Shown here: positions 33,791-42,926 of the stretch, piece by piece
How the letters are laid out: every line of letters begins with the position of its first letter
How positions within the stretch are numbered: position 1 is the first letter of the stretch
DNA from: Nitrospira sp. SG-bin1
GTDB taxonomy: Bacteria; Nitrospirota; Nitrospiria; Nitrospirales; Nitrospiraceae
Assembly: GCA_002083365.1 (NCBI GenBank)
Contig: LVWS01000032.1
Coordinates: 1 to 64,000 of the forward strand
Length of the DNA: 64,000 nucleotides
Reading direction: 5' to 3'
Made by a program: the position numbers and the translations under genes
Notes under the pieces: model-generated
What the model was told of the DNA's origin: nothing
Seen by the model: the letters and a program-made list of their open reading frames with translations, nothing else
Database searches by the model: none

Positions 33791-34519
33791 TTACACCGTC
33801 GCTGTTCGCCCCTCCACGTAGGCTTCCACGGCCTGGCGCACCCGCTCCCGAGCCCGATGGAGCCGGACATACAGATTTGTTTCAGAAATCTTTAGGAGAT
33901 CGCAGACTTCCTTGGCCTCGACTCCCTCAACATCGCGGAGAATCAACACGTCCTTTAAAGTTCGAGGCAACGCCTCAATGGCCTTGTTCATGGCCTGGAC
34001 CGCCTGCTGTGACGCCAAGAGCTTTTCCGGAGTCCGGTTGTCCCACGGCTGGGGCGGGAAGGCCCAGTGACCGGCCCATTCACCGGACCGGTGGAACCGA
34101 GATGGATCGATCGTTTCCTCGCTCTCCTCGTCCAACGACTCGAAGGAAGAAAAGGTCGTATGCCGCTTCTCGCGCACCCCCCGATCCTTGGCCTTGTGGA
34201 TCATGATCCCGAAGACCCAGGTTCTCAAGGAGGATCGCCCTTCGAATCGACCTAACCCTTCGATGACCGCCATCCAGGTATCCTGGACGACTTCTTCCGC
34301 CACTTCCCGATCCGCCACGTACCCCATCGCCATTCTGATCAAGGCACTGTGGTGTCGTGTGACCAATTCATCGAACGCCCCTTCATCCCCCTGCCTAAGT
34401 CTCGCCAGAAGGGCGAGCTCCCCGCTTGCCGCCGAGGTTGATGGCTTCAACTCCGGTTTCCGCCCCACAACCATCCGATGACTTACCGACTCAGTAACCG
34501 TAATGGGTTCGACGTTCAT
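33791..34519 (-). CDS. ECF RNA polymerase sigma factor
   Basis: From ATG 34519 (GGAGG seven bases upstream) the 242-residue protein has sigma-2 (about 35-115: LARLRQGDEGAFDELV, DREVAEEVVQDTWMAV, RSSLRTWVFGI) and sigma-4 (about 180-236: ALPRTLKDVLILRDVEGVEA, ISETNLYVRLHRARERVR). The linker is long and charged. It directs RNA polymerase to stress promoters and is held by the downstream zinc anti-sigma. The start overlaps the STAS gene stop by 4 bases. Confidence 0.92.
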   Translation of the reverse strand: MNVEPITVTESVSHRMVVGRKPELKPSTSAASGELALLARLRQGDEGAFDELVTRHHSALIRMAMGYVADREVAEEVVQDTWMAVIEGLGRFEGRSSLRTWVFGIMIHKAKDRGVREKRHTTFSSFESLDEESEETIDPSRFHRSGEWAGHWAFPPQPWDNRTPEKLLASQQAVQAMNKAIEALPRTLKDVLILRDVEGVEAKEVCDLLKISETNLYVRLHRARERVRQAVEAYVEGRTATV

Positions 34520-34785
34520 GATCGGCCTCCTATTTGAAGCAGCTCCGTTACAAGGGCCGGAGCGCTCATTAACGTGAGGTGTGAATGGGAAAACGCATTG
34601 AGGACCTCGACTCCGCGTCCATCGATGTACTCGACGTTCGAGCAATCCAAATACACGGCTTTGTTCTTCCGAAGGTATGAACGGCATTCCCCATCAAGCA
34701 GAGCCGCCCATTGCTCCGTGATCTTGCCTTCCAGCTTGAGCAGGACATCACACGCGCTTTCCTGTATTGTCGTGATCTTCAACAT
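34516..34785 (-). CDS. STAS-domain protein
   Basis: The 89-residue protein is a lone STAS domain (VLLKLEGKITEQWAALL, KAVYLDCSNVEYIDGRGVEVLNAF). STAS proteins act as anti-anti-sigma switches controlled by Ser phosphorylation. The usual phospho-Ser position before the loop reads IDGRGVE, so phosphorylation is doubtful. It overlaps the ECF sigma gene (ATGA) and may tune that sigma/anti-sigma pair, an unusual partnership. Confidence 0.85.
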   Translation of the reverse strand: MLKITTIQESACDVLLKLEGKITEQWAALLDGECRSYLRKNKAVYLDCSNVEYIDGRGVEVLNAFSHSHLTLMSAPALVTELLQIGGRS

Positions 34786-34951
34786 CGCCGCCTCTCCTCC
34801 TGTCTCAACCTGATGTCGACCTAATCAGGAACGGTGATGCCAGAACAGAAATCCGGTGGGTGGATGGCATAAGACGGTGATTTCATTCGAGGACGTATCT
34901 GCCTGCCGTCGTGTGACGGAGGAGGAGGTGAGGTGCCTATTTCCCATGGTA

Positions 34952-34975
34952 TTGGGAACGTCCCAATTAGTTGGG
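34952..34975. promoter_or_regulatory. Three alternating TTGGG/CCCAA half-sites
   Basis: TTGGGA at 34952-34957 and TCCCAA at 34961-34966 make a perfect dyad around ACG. CCCAA at 34962-34966 and TTGGG at 34971-34975 make a second, overlapping dyad. The block lies about 165 bases upstream of the STAS-sigma-anti-sigma start and just past the stop of the gene at 35030, so it could be an operator for that unit. No regulator is identified. Confidence 0.35.
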
Positions 34976-35029
34976 AGATTGGCAAGAGGGAGAGGAGCAG
35001 CGGAATAGGAGAGAGTGAGTCTGAAAGTC

Positions 35030-36364
35030 TCAGTCGAGTATTGCCGCCAAGCGGGCGTAATCGATCGATGCTCTGACCCGTTCGAGCCAAGCCTGGCGTG
35101 CCGCTTGCTCAGGGCCTTGCAAAACATCTTCTCCGTTCTGCATTGACACCGATACGGCAATGACCTGAATTTTCCCAGGCTGACTTCCATTCGGAAAGGT
35201 CGGATCCATTTTATACGCCAGGGCCTGCTCAGCCGGCCCTGGCTTGAGGTTGGTCAATTCATACGCGGCCCGTAAGGCTTCTTCTTCCAATGCGGCCCGT
35301 TCGACATGGCCGTTGCGGATGTGGTCGGCGTCCCGCAAGAGGTCCGCAGCTCGAGTGCGCAACTGAAGCGCTGTTACTTCGTTATTGCTCGCCGCCGCGT
35401 CTCCCTCGAGCCGACGACTGTGCTCCCGAATCTTGCTCACTCGCCATTGATCATCCTCGCTGAGTTCGTGGAGTCCATTGATCTGCGCCTCCATCGCCTT
35501 ACGGGCCGAGCCGTCGGCGTCGGCCCACACGGCGGGCATGGCGAGTTGCTGAGCCGTGAACGAGGCCCGATAGATACGATACTCATTGAGCAACTTCGAC
35601 AAGTGAGCCTCTCGCGCGGCATCCTGAGCTTGGGCGGCCTGAACGTCCGCGGTCAATCGCTTCATGTTCTCGACATACTGGTCGGCACCGGATGGATCGG
35701 TCCTTCTCCGCAATGCCGCGGTTCGGTCGATCATGGCCTGATCGGGAGCCTTGCGTGAAGCCATGGTGGTGCGCCAATCAGCCAAGGCCTTTTCACGGGT
35801 TGCCCCCACGCGATCGAGCCGCTCTCCGAGGGTTTGAGGAATCCATGGCAGGCGCCCGTTCTTCGAGATGATCACCCAGCCGTTGTGTTCCGGGTACCCC
35901 CCCAACGTGCCGGTCAGCTTTGGAACCTCGTCCTGGGCCAGGAACATGTCCTTCGAGACATGGTTGAAAAAAACGCTGATGCCGCCCATCGATCCCGTCA
36001 TGAGGTCCGCCTCCGGGATGATCCCACAGTCTCCTTTCCAGAGCCCGATGCCCAGCACTGTCTGCTCCGGGTAGGCGCGTACGATCAACTTCGCATCCAT
36101 CGGTCCATAACGGTTCGCAGCCATCGTGGTCCGCACCCGGACAGGCACCGGTGGGTTCATGAATTCCTGTGATTGTTTGATGATGGTCTCCGCGGCGTTC
36201 AGGGCCTTGAGATGACGGGCCCATCGTTTATCGGTGACGGGGCCTTCGCTCTGACGAGGCGCCCAACACTGAACCTGTGCATCGGCCATTCCGGCGTGAA
36301 TGATCATGGTCAAGGCAAGCACGCCGACGCCGAGCAGAGGCGCGGCCACCATCCGAAGAGGCAT
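35030..36364 (-). CDS. Large exported protein of unknown function
   Basis: From ATG 36364 (GGAGGAGG five to eight bases upstream) the 444-residue protein has a signal peptide ending GMADAQ. The mature region starts with a beta-rich part (VRVRTTMAANRYG, TVLGIGLWKGDCGIIPEADLM). A long helical, charged part (about 190-400) follows and then a C-terminal cap. The Cys pair QVQC and GDCG could form a disulfide. I recognise no domain. Its gene overlaps the end of the sigma-54 regulator region (TGATG), suggesting joint transcription. Confidence 0.65.
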   Translation of the reverse strand: MPLRMVAAPLLGVGVLALTMIIHAGMADAQVQCWAPRQSEGPVTDKRWARHLKALNAAETIIKQSQEFMNPPVPVRVRTTMAANRYGPMDAKLIVRAYPEQTVLGIGLWKGDCGIIPEADLMTGSMGGISVFFNHVSKDMFLAQDEVPKLTGTLGGYPEHNGWVIISKNGRLPWIPQTLGERLDRVGATREKALADWRTTMASRKAPDQAMIDRTAALRRRTDPSGADQYVENMKRLTADVQAAQAQDAAREAHLSKLLNEYRIYRASFTAQQLAMPAVWADADGSARKAMEAQINGLHELSEDDQWRVSKIREHSRRLEGDAAASNNEVTALQLRTRAADLLRDADHIRNGHVERAALEEEALRAAYELTNLKPGPAEQALAYKMDPTFPNGSQPGKIQVIAVSVSMQNGEDVLQGPEQAARQAWLERVRASIDYARLAAILD

Positions 36365-36378
36365 TGGCCCTCCTCCCA

Positions 36379-39276
36379 TCAGACCTGCGAAGATTTCCCT
36401 GTCGGTGAGCTTGGTCTGGCGATTCCGAGTTTTTTCATCCGCGCTTCGAGCGTGGTCGGGTTAAGACCGAGGATTTTAGCCGCGCCTTTCTCACCGCTCA
36501 CCCGCCAGTTGGTCTGTTCCAAGACGTCACGGATATGTTGCCGTTCCATTTCTTCGAGCGTCAGCGCCTTGGTCATGCCCACCTTGTTGTCGGACGGCGA
36601 GAGCCAGTCGATCGGTTCCAGCTCCGGCCCCTCGCTCAGAATCACGGCACGTTCGATGACATGCTCCAGCTCGCGGATGTTGCCGGGCCACGGATACCGT
36701 TGCAGGGCCGTGATCATCCGCTCCGGAATCCGGTCGATTCTCTTGCCGAGGCCGGCGGCACACTTACGGACGAAATACTGCGCCAACAATGGAATGTCCC
36801 CGTCACGTTCACGCAAGGAAGGCAGCTGAATCGGAAACACGTTGAGACGGTAATACAGGTCGGGCCGATACAGACCGGTCTTGCACAACTGTTCGAGATT
36901 CCGGTTCGTGGCGGCAATGACCCGCACGTTCACCTTGAACGTCTGCGTGCCGCCGACCCGTTCGAACTCGCCTTCCTGCAGGACGCGCAAGAGCTTGGAT
37001 TGCAGATCCAGCGGGAGCTCGCCGATTTCATCGAGGAAGATGGTTCCCTTATCCGCCACCTCGAAACGACCGACCTTCTTCATCAAGGCGCCGGTGAAGG
37101 CTCCTTTTTCATGGCCGAAGAGTTCGCTTTCGATCAAGCCGGCCGGGATCGCCGCGCAATTGACCTTCACCAGCGGTTTGTTTTTGCGCGGACTTAGATT
37201 GTGAATCGCGCGCGCGATCAGTTCCTTGCCGGTGCCGGTTTCACCGGTGATGAGTACGGTCGAATCGGTCGGAGCCACTCGTTCGACGTTTTTGAGGACC
37301 TTTTTGAGCGAGCTGGATGCCCCGATCAGTTCCTCGAAATTATGGTTCCCTTTGATTTCCTCTTGCAAGTAGACATTCTGCGCCTCCAGCCTGGCCTTCT
37401 CCTGCTCCATCAACACCTGCTCGGTGATATCGATGAACATCGTTCTGGTATAGGTGCCGCTGGGGTCCGGCCGTGACCACCATTTCATCCATAGCGGCTT
37501 GCCGTTGTCTTTCCGGCGTAACTCCAGCACCACGCCGCTGGTGTCGATTCCCTTCCCGACGGAGGCAAAGGCTTCTCGCAGACGCCGCTGCGCATCAGGA
37601 GTATCGGGGACGAAATCGCGGCCGTAGAGGCCTTCGACCTGGTCGGCGGTGATGCCCAGAGATTTCATGGCAGTCCGGTTCACGCGAAGCAGTTTTGAAT
37701 CCAGCCCTTCATACACGTAGGCGATCGGCGCTTCGTCGAAGAGATCACGCAGCCGTTCCTCGTTTTCTTGCAGCACGCGTTCCATATGCAGCCGTTCCAA
37801 TTCAGCGCCGGCCCGCGCGCCGAACACTTTAAAGACGGACAGGTCGATGCGTTCAAACGGCATCGGCTTGCGATCCATGACGGCCAGATGCCCCAGAACC
37901 TCCCCTCCCGCACTCGTCACCGGAATAGCCAGGTAACTTTCCACGCCAAGGCCTTCGAGATCACTCCGGTGAAGCGGAAACCGGTCGGCGACTTTGTCGA
38001 GACAATGATAAATTTCCCCGGCCAACACTGTTTCGCAAGGGGTATGTGCGATGGCATATTCGAAGTTCTCTTTCAGCCGATCGCCCGCCCAGAACGCCAG
38101 GGTGCGCACCTTGGTCCGGTCGGCGCAAAACTCCGAGACGAACGCATATTCGACGCCGAGGGCCTTGGCCAGGTTCTTGACCAGTGAGTGAAAAAAGTCC
38201 TCCCCCACCGCCGGTGCCGTGCCCTCAAAAATGGCCCGGAGCGTCTGATTGCTCTTCTGCATCGTGTCCTCATACCGCAACCGTTCAAACTCGGCGGCCG
38301 CTCGAGTCGCGAAGATCCCGAGGACGGACATCACCAATTCTCGGTCCGGCATCAGGTGGCCATCCATCACGGCCAAATGGCCCAATACGACACCGGAGGT
38401 GCTCACGACGGGGACGCCGCAGTAACTCTCCACCCCGATATCCTGAATCAATTGGACATGCGGATAGAGCTCTCTCAACCTGCTGGGGTGGTGCACGCAC
38501 TGACGAGTCAGCACCGTTTCGCAGGGACCACGCACCGGCACGTCGAAGGGCGGCAGCGGTTGACCTTTGCCCCACCCGGCCTTGGAAACAAATCTGGTGC
38601 CGTCTTCGGCGAGATGGGAAATGTAGGCATAGTCGACATGGAGGGCAGTCGCCATGTGTTGTACCAGCGACGCAAAAAAGTCGGCCCCCACTTGAGCCGC
38701 CGTGCCTTCCGCGATCACCCGCAACGTTTCTTCCCGCTCCCGAAGCGACGTCTCGATCACCTGACGGTACAACTCCACCCCTGCCCGTTCGCCGAACAGC
38801 TTGAACACCTCGATCTCGTCAGTGGTCAGGACCATGGGCTTCACATCCATCGCAACCAAATGGCCAAGCACCTTGCGCGTGGAGTCTTTCAACGGGACGG
38901 CGAGATAACTGGAGACGCCCAGGTCCACAAGGTCTCGGTCGCGGGGAAAGAGCTTTTGAACGTCTTGCGCGTAGTGACAGGTTTCGCCCTCGATGACCTT
39001 CGTACAGGGCGTGCCGTCGAGACTGTATTCGACCTGATCCATATAGCCGTCGCCCTTCCAAAAGGCGAGCGTGCGGATGCGGGATTCCGGCAGGAGATAC
39101 CCCACGAACGCGTAGCGGATTCCGAGGGCTCCTGAGACGTGGCGGACCAGTTCCCGGAGAAAGTCCGATCCGGTGGAAGCGACCGTTCCTTCGACGAGCG
39201 AACGGAGAAATTCGTCAGCCTTGTAACGAGCTTCCAGTCGTTGTGGATCGTTGAGCACCGTCACGCCATCCCTCAC
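36379..39276 (-). CDS. Sigma-54-dependent activator with GAF repeats
   Basis: The 965-residue protein has three GAF-like sensory repeats (about 23-170, 180-335 and 345-500), each with a FLRELV/FFASLV-type start and a GVxSYLAVP core. A PAS domain follows (about 510-640), then a sigma-54 AAA+ domain (Walker A GETGTGKELIAR, the loop GAFTGA, VRVIAATNRNLEQL, RELEHVIERAVIL), and a Fis-type HTH (EKGAAKILGLNPTTLEARMK). It is FhlA/NorR-like in layout. The signal is unknown. The start at GTG 39276 is weakly supported; GTG 39264 has GAGGG five bases upstream. Confidence 0.9.
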   Translation of the reverse strand: MRDGVTVLNDPQRLEARYKADEFLRSLVEGTVASTGSDFLRELVRHVSGALGIRYAFVGYLLPESRIRTLAFWKGDGYMDQVEYSLDGTPCTKVIEGETCHYAQDVQKLFPRDRDLVDLGVSSYLAVPLKDSTRKVLGHLVAMDVKPMVLTTDEIEVFKLFGERAGVELYRQVIETSLREREETLRVIAEGTAAQVGADFFASLVQHMATALHVDYAYISHLAEDGTRFVSKAGWGKGQPLPPFDVPVRGPCETVLTRQCVHHPSRLRELYPHVQLIQDIGVESYCGVPVVSTSGVVLGHLAVMDGHLMPDRELVMSVLGIFATRAAAEFERLRYEDTMQKSNQTLRAIFEGTAPAVGEDFFHSLVKNLAKALGVEYAFVSEFCADRTKVRTLAFWAGDRLKENFEYAIAHTPCETVLAGEIYHCLDKVADRFPLHRSDLEGLGVESYLAIPVTSAGGEVLGHLAVMDRKPMPFERIDLSVFKVFGARAGAELERLHMERVLQENEERLRDLFDEAPIAYVYEGLDSKLLRVNRTAMKSLGITADQVEGLYGRDFVPDTPDAQRRLREAFASVGKGIDTSGVVLELRRKDNGKPLWMKWWSRPDPSGTYTRTMFIDITEQVLMEQEKARLEAQNVYLQEEIKGNHNFEELIGASSSLKKVLKNVERVAPTDSTVLITGETGTGKELIARAIHNLSPRKNKPLVKVNCAAIPAGLIESELFGHEKGAFTGALMKKVGRFEVADKGTIFLDEIGELPLDLQSKLLRVLQEGEFERVGGTQTFKVNVRVIAATNRNLEQLCKTGLYRPDLYYRLNVFPIQLPSLRERDGDIPLLAQYFVRKCAAGLGKRIDRIPERMITALQRYPWPGNIRELEHVIERAVILSEGPELEPIDWLSPSDNKVGMTKALTLEEMERQHIRDVLEQTNWRVSGEKGAAKILGLNPTTLEARMKKLGIARPSSPTGKSSQV

Positions 39277-39381
39277 GTCAGCCCAATCGACAGGCAGGAT
39301 ATAGGAGAGAAGACAGCAGAAGCGAGGAAGATTATCACTGGACGGAAAGGCACTGCAACTACGGGAAAACCCGGTTACTCC

Positions 39382-40179
39382 TCAGTCAGGCGTTTGTATG
39401 TGGATAACGGCGCCGCAGCCGAGGCAGCGGGGCTGAAGGAGAGATTCATGTCCGGCGGTGACTGGAGCCGGCGGTGGCCCCAGGATCAGGCGGGAGAATG
39501 GGCTGGTCCGGTCCTTCATGAGCAGCTTGGGCAGGACCAGGAAGAACGTCACCATCATGAGGCCTCCGGCGATCAATGGCCACTGCGCGTTGATCACGCC
39601 GCTTCCGAGATAGGTGAATGCAAAGGTCGGCGGGGCCATGCCGATGAGTGTCGCCGACGCGAATGCTGAGAGCGAGATGTTTGTCAGCCCTGCTCCATAG
39701 CTCACCACGTCGAACGAAAAGATCGGGATCAATCTTGCGAAAAACACCAATCCCATCAATTGGTGATCCGTGCACATCTGGCAGAAGACTGTTTCAACCT
39801 TGAGCATTTTGGAAAGGGCGTCGCGACCCAACGCACGCGCGAGCAGAAAACAGCCGATGGCGCCGATTTCCGCACCGATCACGGCATAGAGGGCTCCGTA
39901 GAACGGGCCGAAGACAGCCCCCGCCGCAAGATCCAGCGGCACACTCGGGATCGGAGGAATCAGGACGGCGCAGGCCATGCTGCCGATCAACAGCAGCGGA
40001 GCCAACGGCCCAGCATCGTGTAACCAGTCCGTCAACACCGTCAGGGAAAGGTACCGGTCATAATCAAAAGAAGACAGCCCCCAATAGATTGCGCTGATGA
40101 CGATCGCGAGCAGTCCGAGCTTCATCCAACAAATCATACTGCGTGGTGGTTCGTGGACGGTGGTCATTGCCGTGCTCAT
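39382..40179 (-). CDS. TVP38/TMEM64 (DedA-like) membrane protein
   Basis: The 265-residue protein has about six membrane helices and the TVP38/VTT family core: LDLAAGAVFGPFYGALYAVIGAEIGAIGCFLLARALGRD and FFARLIPIFSFDVVSYGAGLTNI. Members are thought to move or scramble lipids, or to export metals such as selenite, and the substrate here is unknown. The C-terminus adds a short CLGCG half zinc-ribbon, unusual for the family. Its start overlaps the VOC gene by 4 bases. Confidence 0.82.
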   Translation of the reverse strand: MSTAMTTVHEPPRSMICWMKLGLLAIVISAIYWGLSSFDYDRYLSLTVLTDWLHDAGPLAPLLLIGSMACAVLIPPIPSVPLDLAAGAVFGPFYGALYAVIGAEIGAIGCFLLARALGRDALSKMLKVETVFCQMCTDHQLMGLVFFARLIPIFSFDVVSYGAGLTNISLSAFASATLIGMAPPTFAFTYLGSGVINAQWPLIAGGLMMVTFFLVLPKLLMKDRTSPFSRLILGPPPAPVTAGHESLLQPRCLGCGAVIHIQTPD

Positions 40180-41228
40180 GGCGAGACCAGTTGAATGGCG
40201 TGTCCGTCGGGATCACGGACGATCATTCCCTTTGTGAATCCCACACTGTTGTCAGGCAGCGTGACGGCGCCTGTCGAAATCCACTGTCCCATCCCCCGCA
40301 CTCGATCGCCGGCTATCTCCACATCCGGCACAACCACGGTCGTCTGCCAATGCCAGAGATCGGTCGGATGCGCATCGGGTGGAAATGGCCGACCTGCCGT
40401 CGGCCGTTCATACTCCAAGAACTCCACGCCGGGTGGACCGGTCTTCGAGACCAGGCCGGTCACCAGCACGCGGGCGCCGGGCAAACCATCGAGATGTTCC
40501 TGTTCCGTGCCCATGTTCAAGGTGCCGCCCGCGACGGTCAAACCGAGCAGGTCGCGATAGAACTTGAGGCTGTTTTCCGTACTCTTCACTGTGATCGCGG
40601 TGTGATCGATACCAAGAAACAAGTCGGTGCCTCCCCTCTTCTTCCACACAGAATGGCCTTTCCCCTCCGGGAACCAGAGCAGTTCGAGGTTGTGACCGTC
40701 CGGGTCGCGAAACTTGATCGCCTTGATGCCGGCGGCTGCTTGATTGGATATGGGAATCGTCTGCGGCCTTGGCGAGATCTGGCGAACATGGAGCTTCCGC
40801 AATTGTGCCCAGGCTTCGTCCATGTCGCGCACCACGATGGCGATGTGCTGGAACCAGAGATCGTGACTGTAGGAAGGGGCTGGGATGGGCCGGAGATCCG
40901 GCGGTGAGATAAACTGCGTGAGTTCAATCTTCTGCTCACCGAGCTGCATTCGGACGACACGCGCCCGCACGCCAAAGGCACCATAGAGTTGATCGTACTT
41001 CGGTCCATCCACTTCGACGTCGCTGACTTGCTTGAACGTCAGCACGTCGCGATAGAAGGCGATCGAACGCTCCATATCGGACACGGTGAAGCCGATGGAG
41101 GCGATGGATTGGGCGGCGACGGGCGGCTCTGTCGCTACGAGTACTGAGTATTGAGTGCTGAGTGCTGAGAAAAGGACAACGACCTGAATCCACCGTGCTT
41201 TGAGAAGTCTGGTCATCAGGCATTCCAT
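40176..41228 (-). CDS. Exported two-domain VOC (glyoxalase-like) protein
   Basis: The 350-residue protein has a signal peptide followed by two VOC domains. One is at about 40-190 (IASIGFTVSDMERSIAFYRD, DPDGHNLELLW) and one at about 205-350 (GIDHTAITVKSTENSLKFYRD, DPDGHAIQLVS). VOC proteins bind a metal through His/Glu and act as glyoxalase, dioxygenase or resistance enzymes. Export is unusual. The start codon follows the GMC stop as TAATG, so the two are coupled. An ATG 12 bases in is an alternative start. Confidence 0.82.
   Translation of the reverse strand: MECLMTRLLKARWIQVVVLFSALSTQYSVLVATEPPVAAQSIASIGFTVSDMERSIAFYRDVLTFKQVSDVEVDGPKYDQLYGAFGVRARVVRMQLGEQKIELTQFISPPDLRPIPAPSYSHDLWFQHIAIVVRDMDEAWAQLRKLHVRQISPRPQTIPISNQAAAGIKAIKFRDPDGHNLELLWFPEGKGHSVWKKRGGTDLFLGIDHTAITVKSTENSLKFYRDLLGLTVAGGTLNMGTEQEHLDGLPGARVLVTGLVSKTGPPGVEFLEYERPTAGRPFPPDAHPTDLWHWQTTVVVPDVEIAGDRVRGMGQWISTGAVTLPDNSVGFTKGMIVRDPDGHAIQLVSP
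41139..41169. repeat. In-frame heptad repeat inside the VOC gene
   Basis: GAGTACT, GAGTATT, GAGTGCT, GAGTGCT and GAG run in exact 7-base steps. They encode part of the signal region (LSTQYSVL on the minus strand). Seven-base arrays of related type also occur in the intergenic regions near 47.2 kb and 48.2 kb. An origin as an insertion of a repeat into coding sequence is possible. Confidence 0.6.
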
Positions 41229-42775
41229 TACGCAAGCCTTGAGAGAAGATGGTCTCCCACCCGCAAGGCGTTCGCGATGATCGTCAGTGAAGGATTCACG
41301 GCCGAGCTGGAGACGAAGAAGCTCGCATCGACGACGTAGAGATTGTCCAGGTCGTGTGCCTTGCAGTTCACGTCCAACACGCTGGTCTTAGGGTCACGGC
41401 CAAAACGGACAGTCCCACATTGATGCGCCGTGCCCGCGATCGGGATTTTCTTCCCGAAGTAGAGGTGCGTCGGCAGGAGATGGTCTTCACAACCCAGACG
41501 ATTCAGCATGCTCTTGAGCTTGCCCGCGAGCCGCTGATGTGCTTCAAGATTGTTCTCTGTATAGGTCAGTGTGATGCCCCCATCCTTGCCGATGAGCACG
41601 CGGTTGTTCGGGTCGGGCAAATCTTCCGACGTCATCCAAAAGTCCAACGAATGTTTCGCAGCGACCTCGAGTGCCGGCCCCGGCGCGAAAGGCGGAGCCC
41701 CGAGCCTCAGCATTTCGAAGTCCTGCTTGCCGATCATCGAGATGTGGCCCATCGGATAATTCCAATCGGCGGAGGCATAATAGAAGTCGTTCAAGCCGAT
41801 GGTCTTTTGGAAAACGGTCGGGTTCGGCCGCTTTGAAATCGCGAGCATGGCTGAATTGTTGTGGCACATGTAGTGACGACCTACCAGGTCGGAGGAATTC
41901 GCAAGGCCGTTCGGATGTGTGTCGTTCGCCGACTTGAGCAGCAACGCCGCTGAGTTGATCGCGCCGCACGAGACCACGACGATATCGGCCCGATACGTTT
42001 CGACCTGCCCGTTTCGTTCGACGATGACGTCGGTAACTTCGCGGCCTGACGAGTTCGTTTCCAGTCTCCGCACGAGTGCATTGGTCAGCAGTGTGACATT
42101 CGGATAGTGCAACGCCGGATCGACACAGACCACCTGAGAGTCGGCTTTGGCATTCATGAGACAAGGAAAGCCATCGCATGTGTTGCAGCGAATGCAGGCG
42201 CCTTTCTCAGGCTGCTGCTCGTTGAACATCACCCCGACCGGCAGGTGAAACGGGTGGTATCCGTGTTTCCGCCAGTCATCGTGCAATTGTTGAATGCGAG
42301 GCTCGTGGGTCAAGGCCGGATATTTATATGGAGCACTGGCTTTCGGTTCAGTCGGATCTTCGCCTCTATTGCCGTGTACGTGATACAGATGCTCGGCCTG
42401 CGTGTAATAGGGTTCCAGGTCGTCGTAGGAGATCGGCCATTCGGGCGAGATCCCGCCATGATGCTTGACCTCGTCGAAGTCCTGCGCTCGCATGCGCAAC
42501 AGCGCCGCGCCGTAGACCTTCGAATTGCCGCCGACGTTGTAATGGATGCCGGGGTGAAACGTGTTGCCGTTCTTGTCCTTCCACGTTTCCTTGGCCTTGT
42601 AGCGGTTCTCGATGAAGACCGTTTTTGAGTTCCAATTGTCCTTCTCACGCGGCAGATAGCCACCACGTTCGAGGAGGAGAATCTTCTTCCCAGACGGCGC
42701 GAGCTTATAAGCCAACGTCCCGCCGCCAGGGCCCGTGCCGATAATGATGATGTCGTAATGGGTTGATGTAGGCAT
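41228..42775 (-). CDS. GMC-family FAD oxidoreductase
   Basis: From ATG 42775 (AAAGG about six bases upstream) the 515-residue flavoenzyme has the dinucleotide motif IIGTGPGGGTLAYKL (GxGxxG at 13-18). GIHYNVGGNSKVYGAALLR is the GMC signature. A cysteine-rich stretch CIRCNTCDGFPC follows, and the catalytic C-terminal pair has AGTAHQCGTV and SAVNPSLTIIANAL. It probably oxidises an alcohol or sugar, passing electrons to an unknown acceptor. No secretion signal is seen. It leads the GMC-VOC-TVP38 operon. Confidence 0.88.
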   Translation of the reverse strand: MPTSTHYDIIIIGTGPGGGTLAYKLAPSGKKILLLERGGYLPREKDNWNSKTVFIENRYKAKETWKDKNGNTFHPGIHYNVGGNSKVYGAALLRMRAQDFDEVKHHGGISPEWPISYDDLEPYYTQAEHLYHVHGNRGEDPTEPKASAPYKYPALTHEPRIQQLHDDWRKHGYHPFHLPVGVMFNEQQPEKGACIRCNTCDGFPCLMNAKADSQVVCVDPALHYPNVTLLTNALVRRLETNSSGREVTDVIVERNGQVETYRADIVVVSCGAINSAALLLKSANDTHPNGLANSSDLVGRHYMCHNNSAMLAISKRPNPTVFQKTIGLNDFYYASADWNYPMGHISMIGKQDFEMLRLGAPPFAPGPALEVAAKHSLDFWMTSEDLPDPNNRVLIGKDGGITLTYTENNLEAHQRLAGKLKSMLNRLGCEDHLLPTHLYFGKKIPIAGTAHQCGTVRFGRDPKTSVLDVNCKAHDLDNLYVVDASFFVSSSAVNPSLTIIANALRVGDHLLSRLA

Positions 42776-42926
42776 CCGAGACCTTTCTGCGCAGAACATA
42801 GTCGTCCACGAAGACGAGTTCTTACACAGAGTGGCAGAAGCAGAGATCTAGCAGTCGGAAGCAGCAGAATGCTTCAGCTTGACAGAGCCGACATGTTAAG
42901 ATGCCTCTCGTAATGAGCGCACGTTC

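Noticed and set aside
38188..39135. Long plus-strand open frame opposite the sigma-54 activator
   Set aside because: Antisense to a well supported gene, without start signals; low-complexity shadow.
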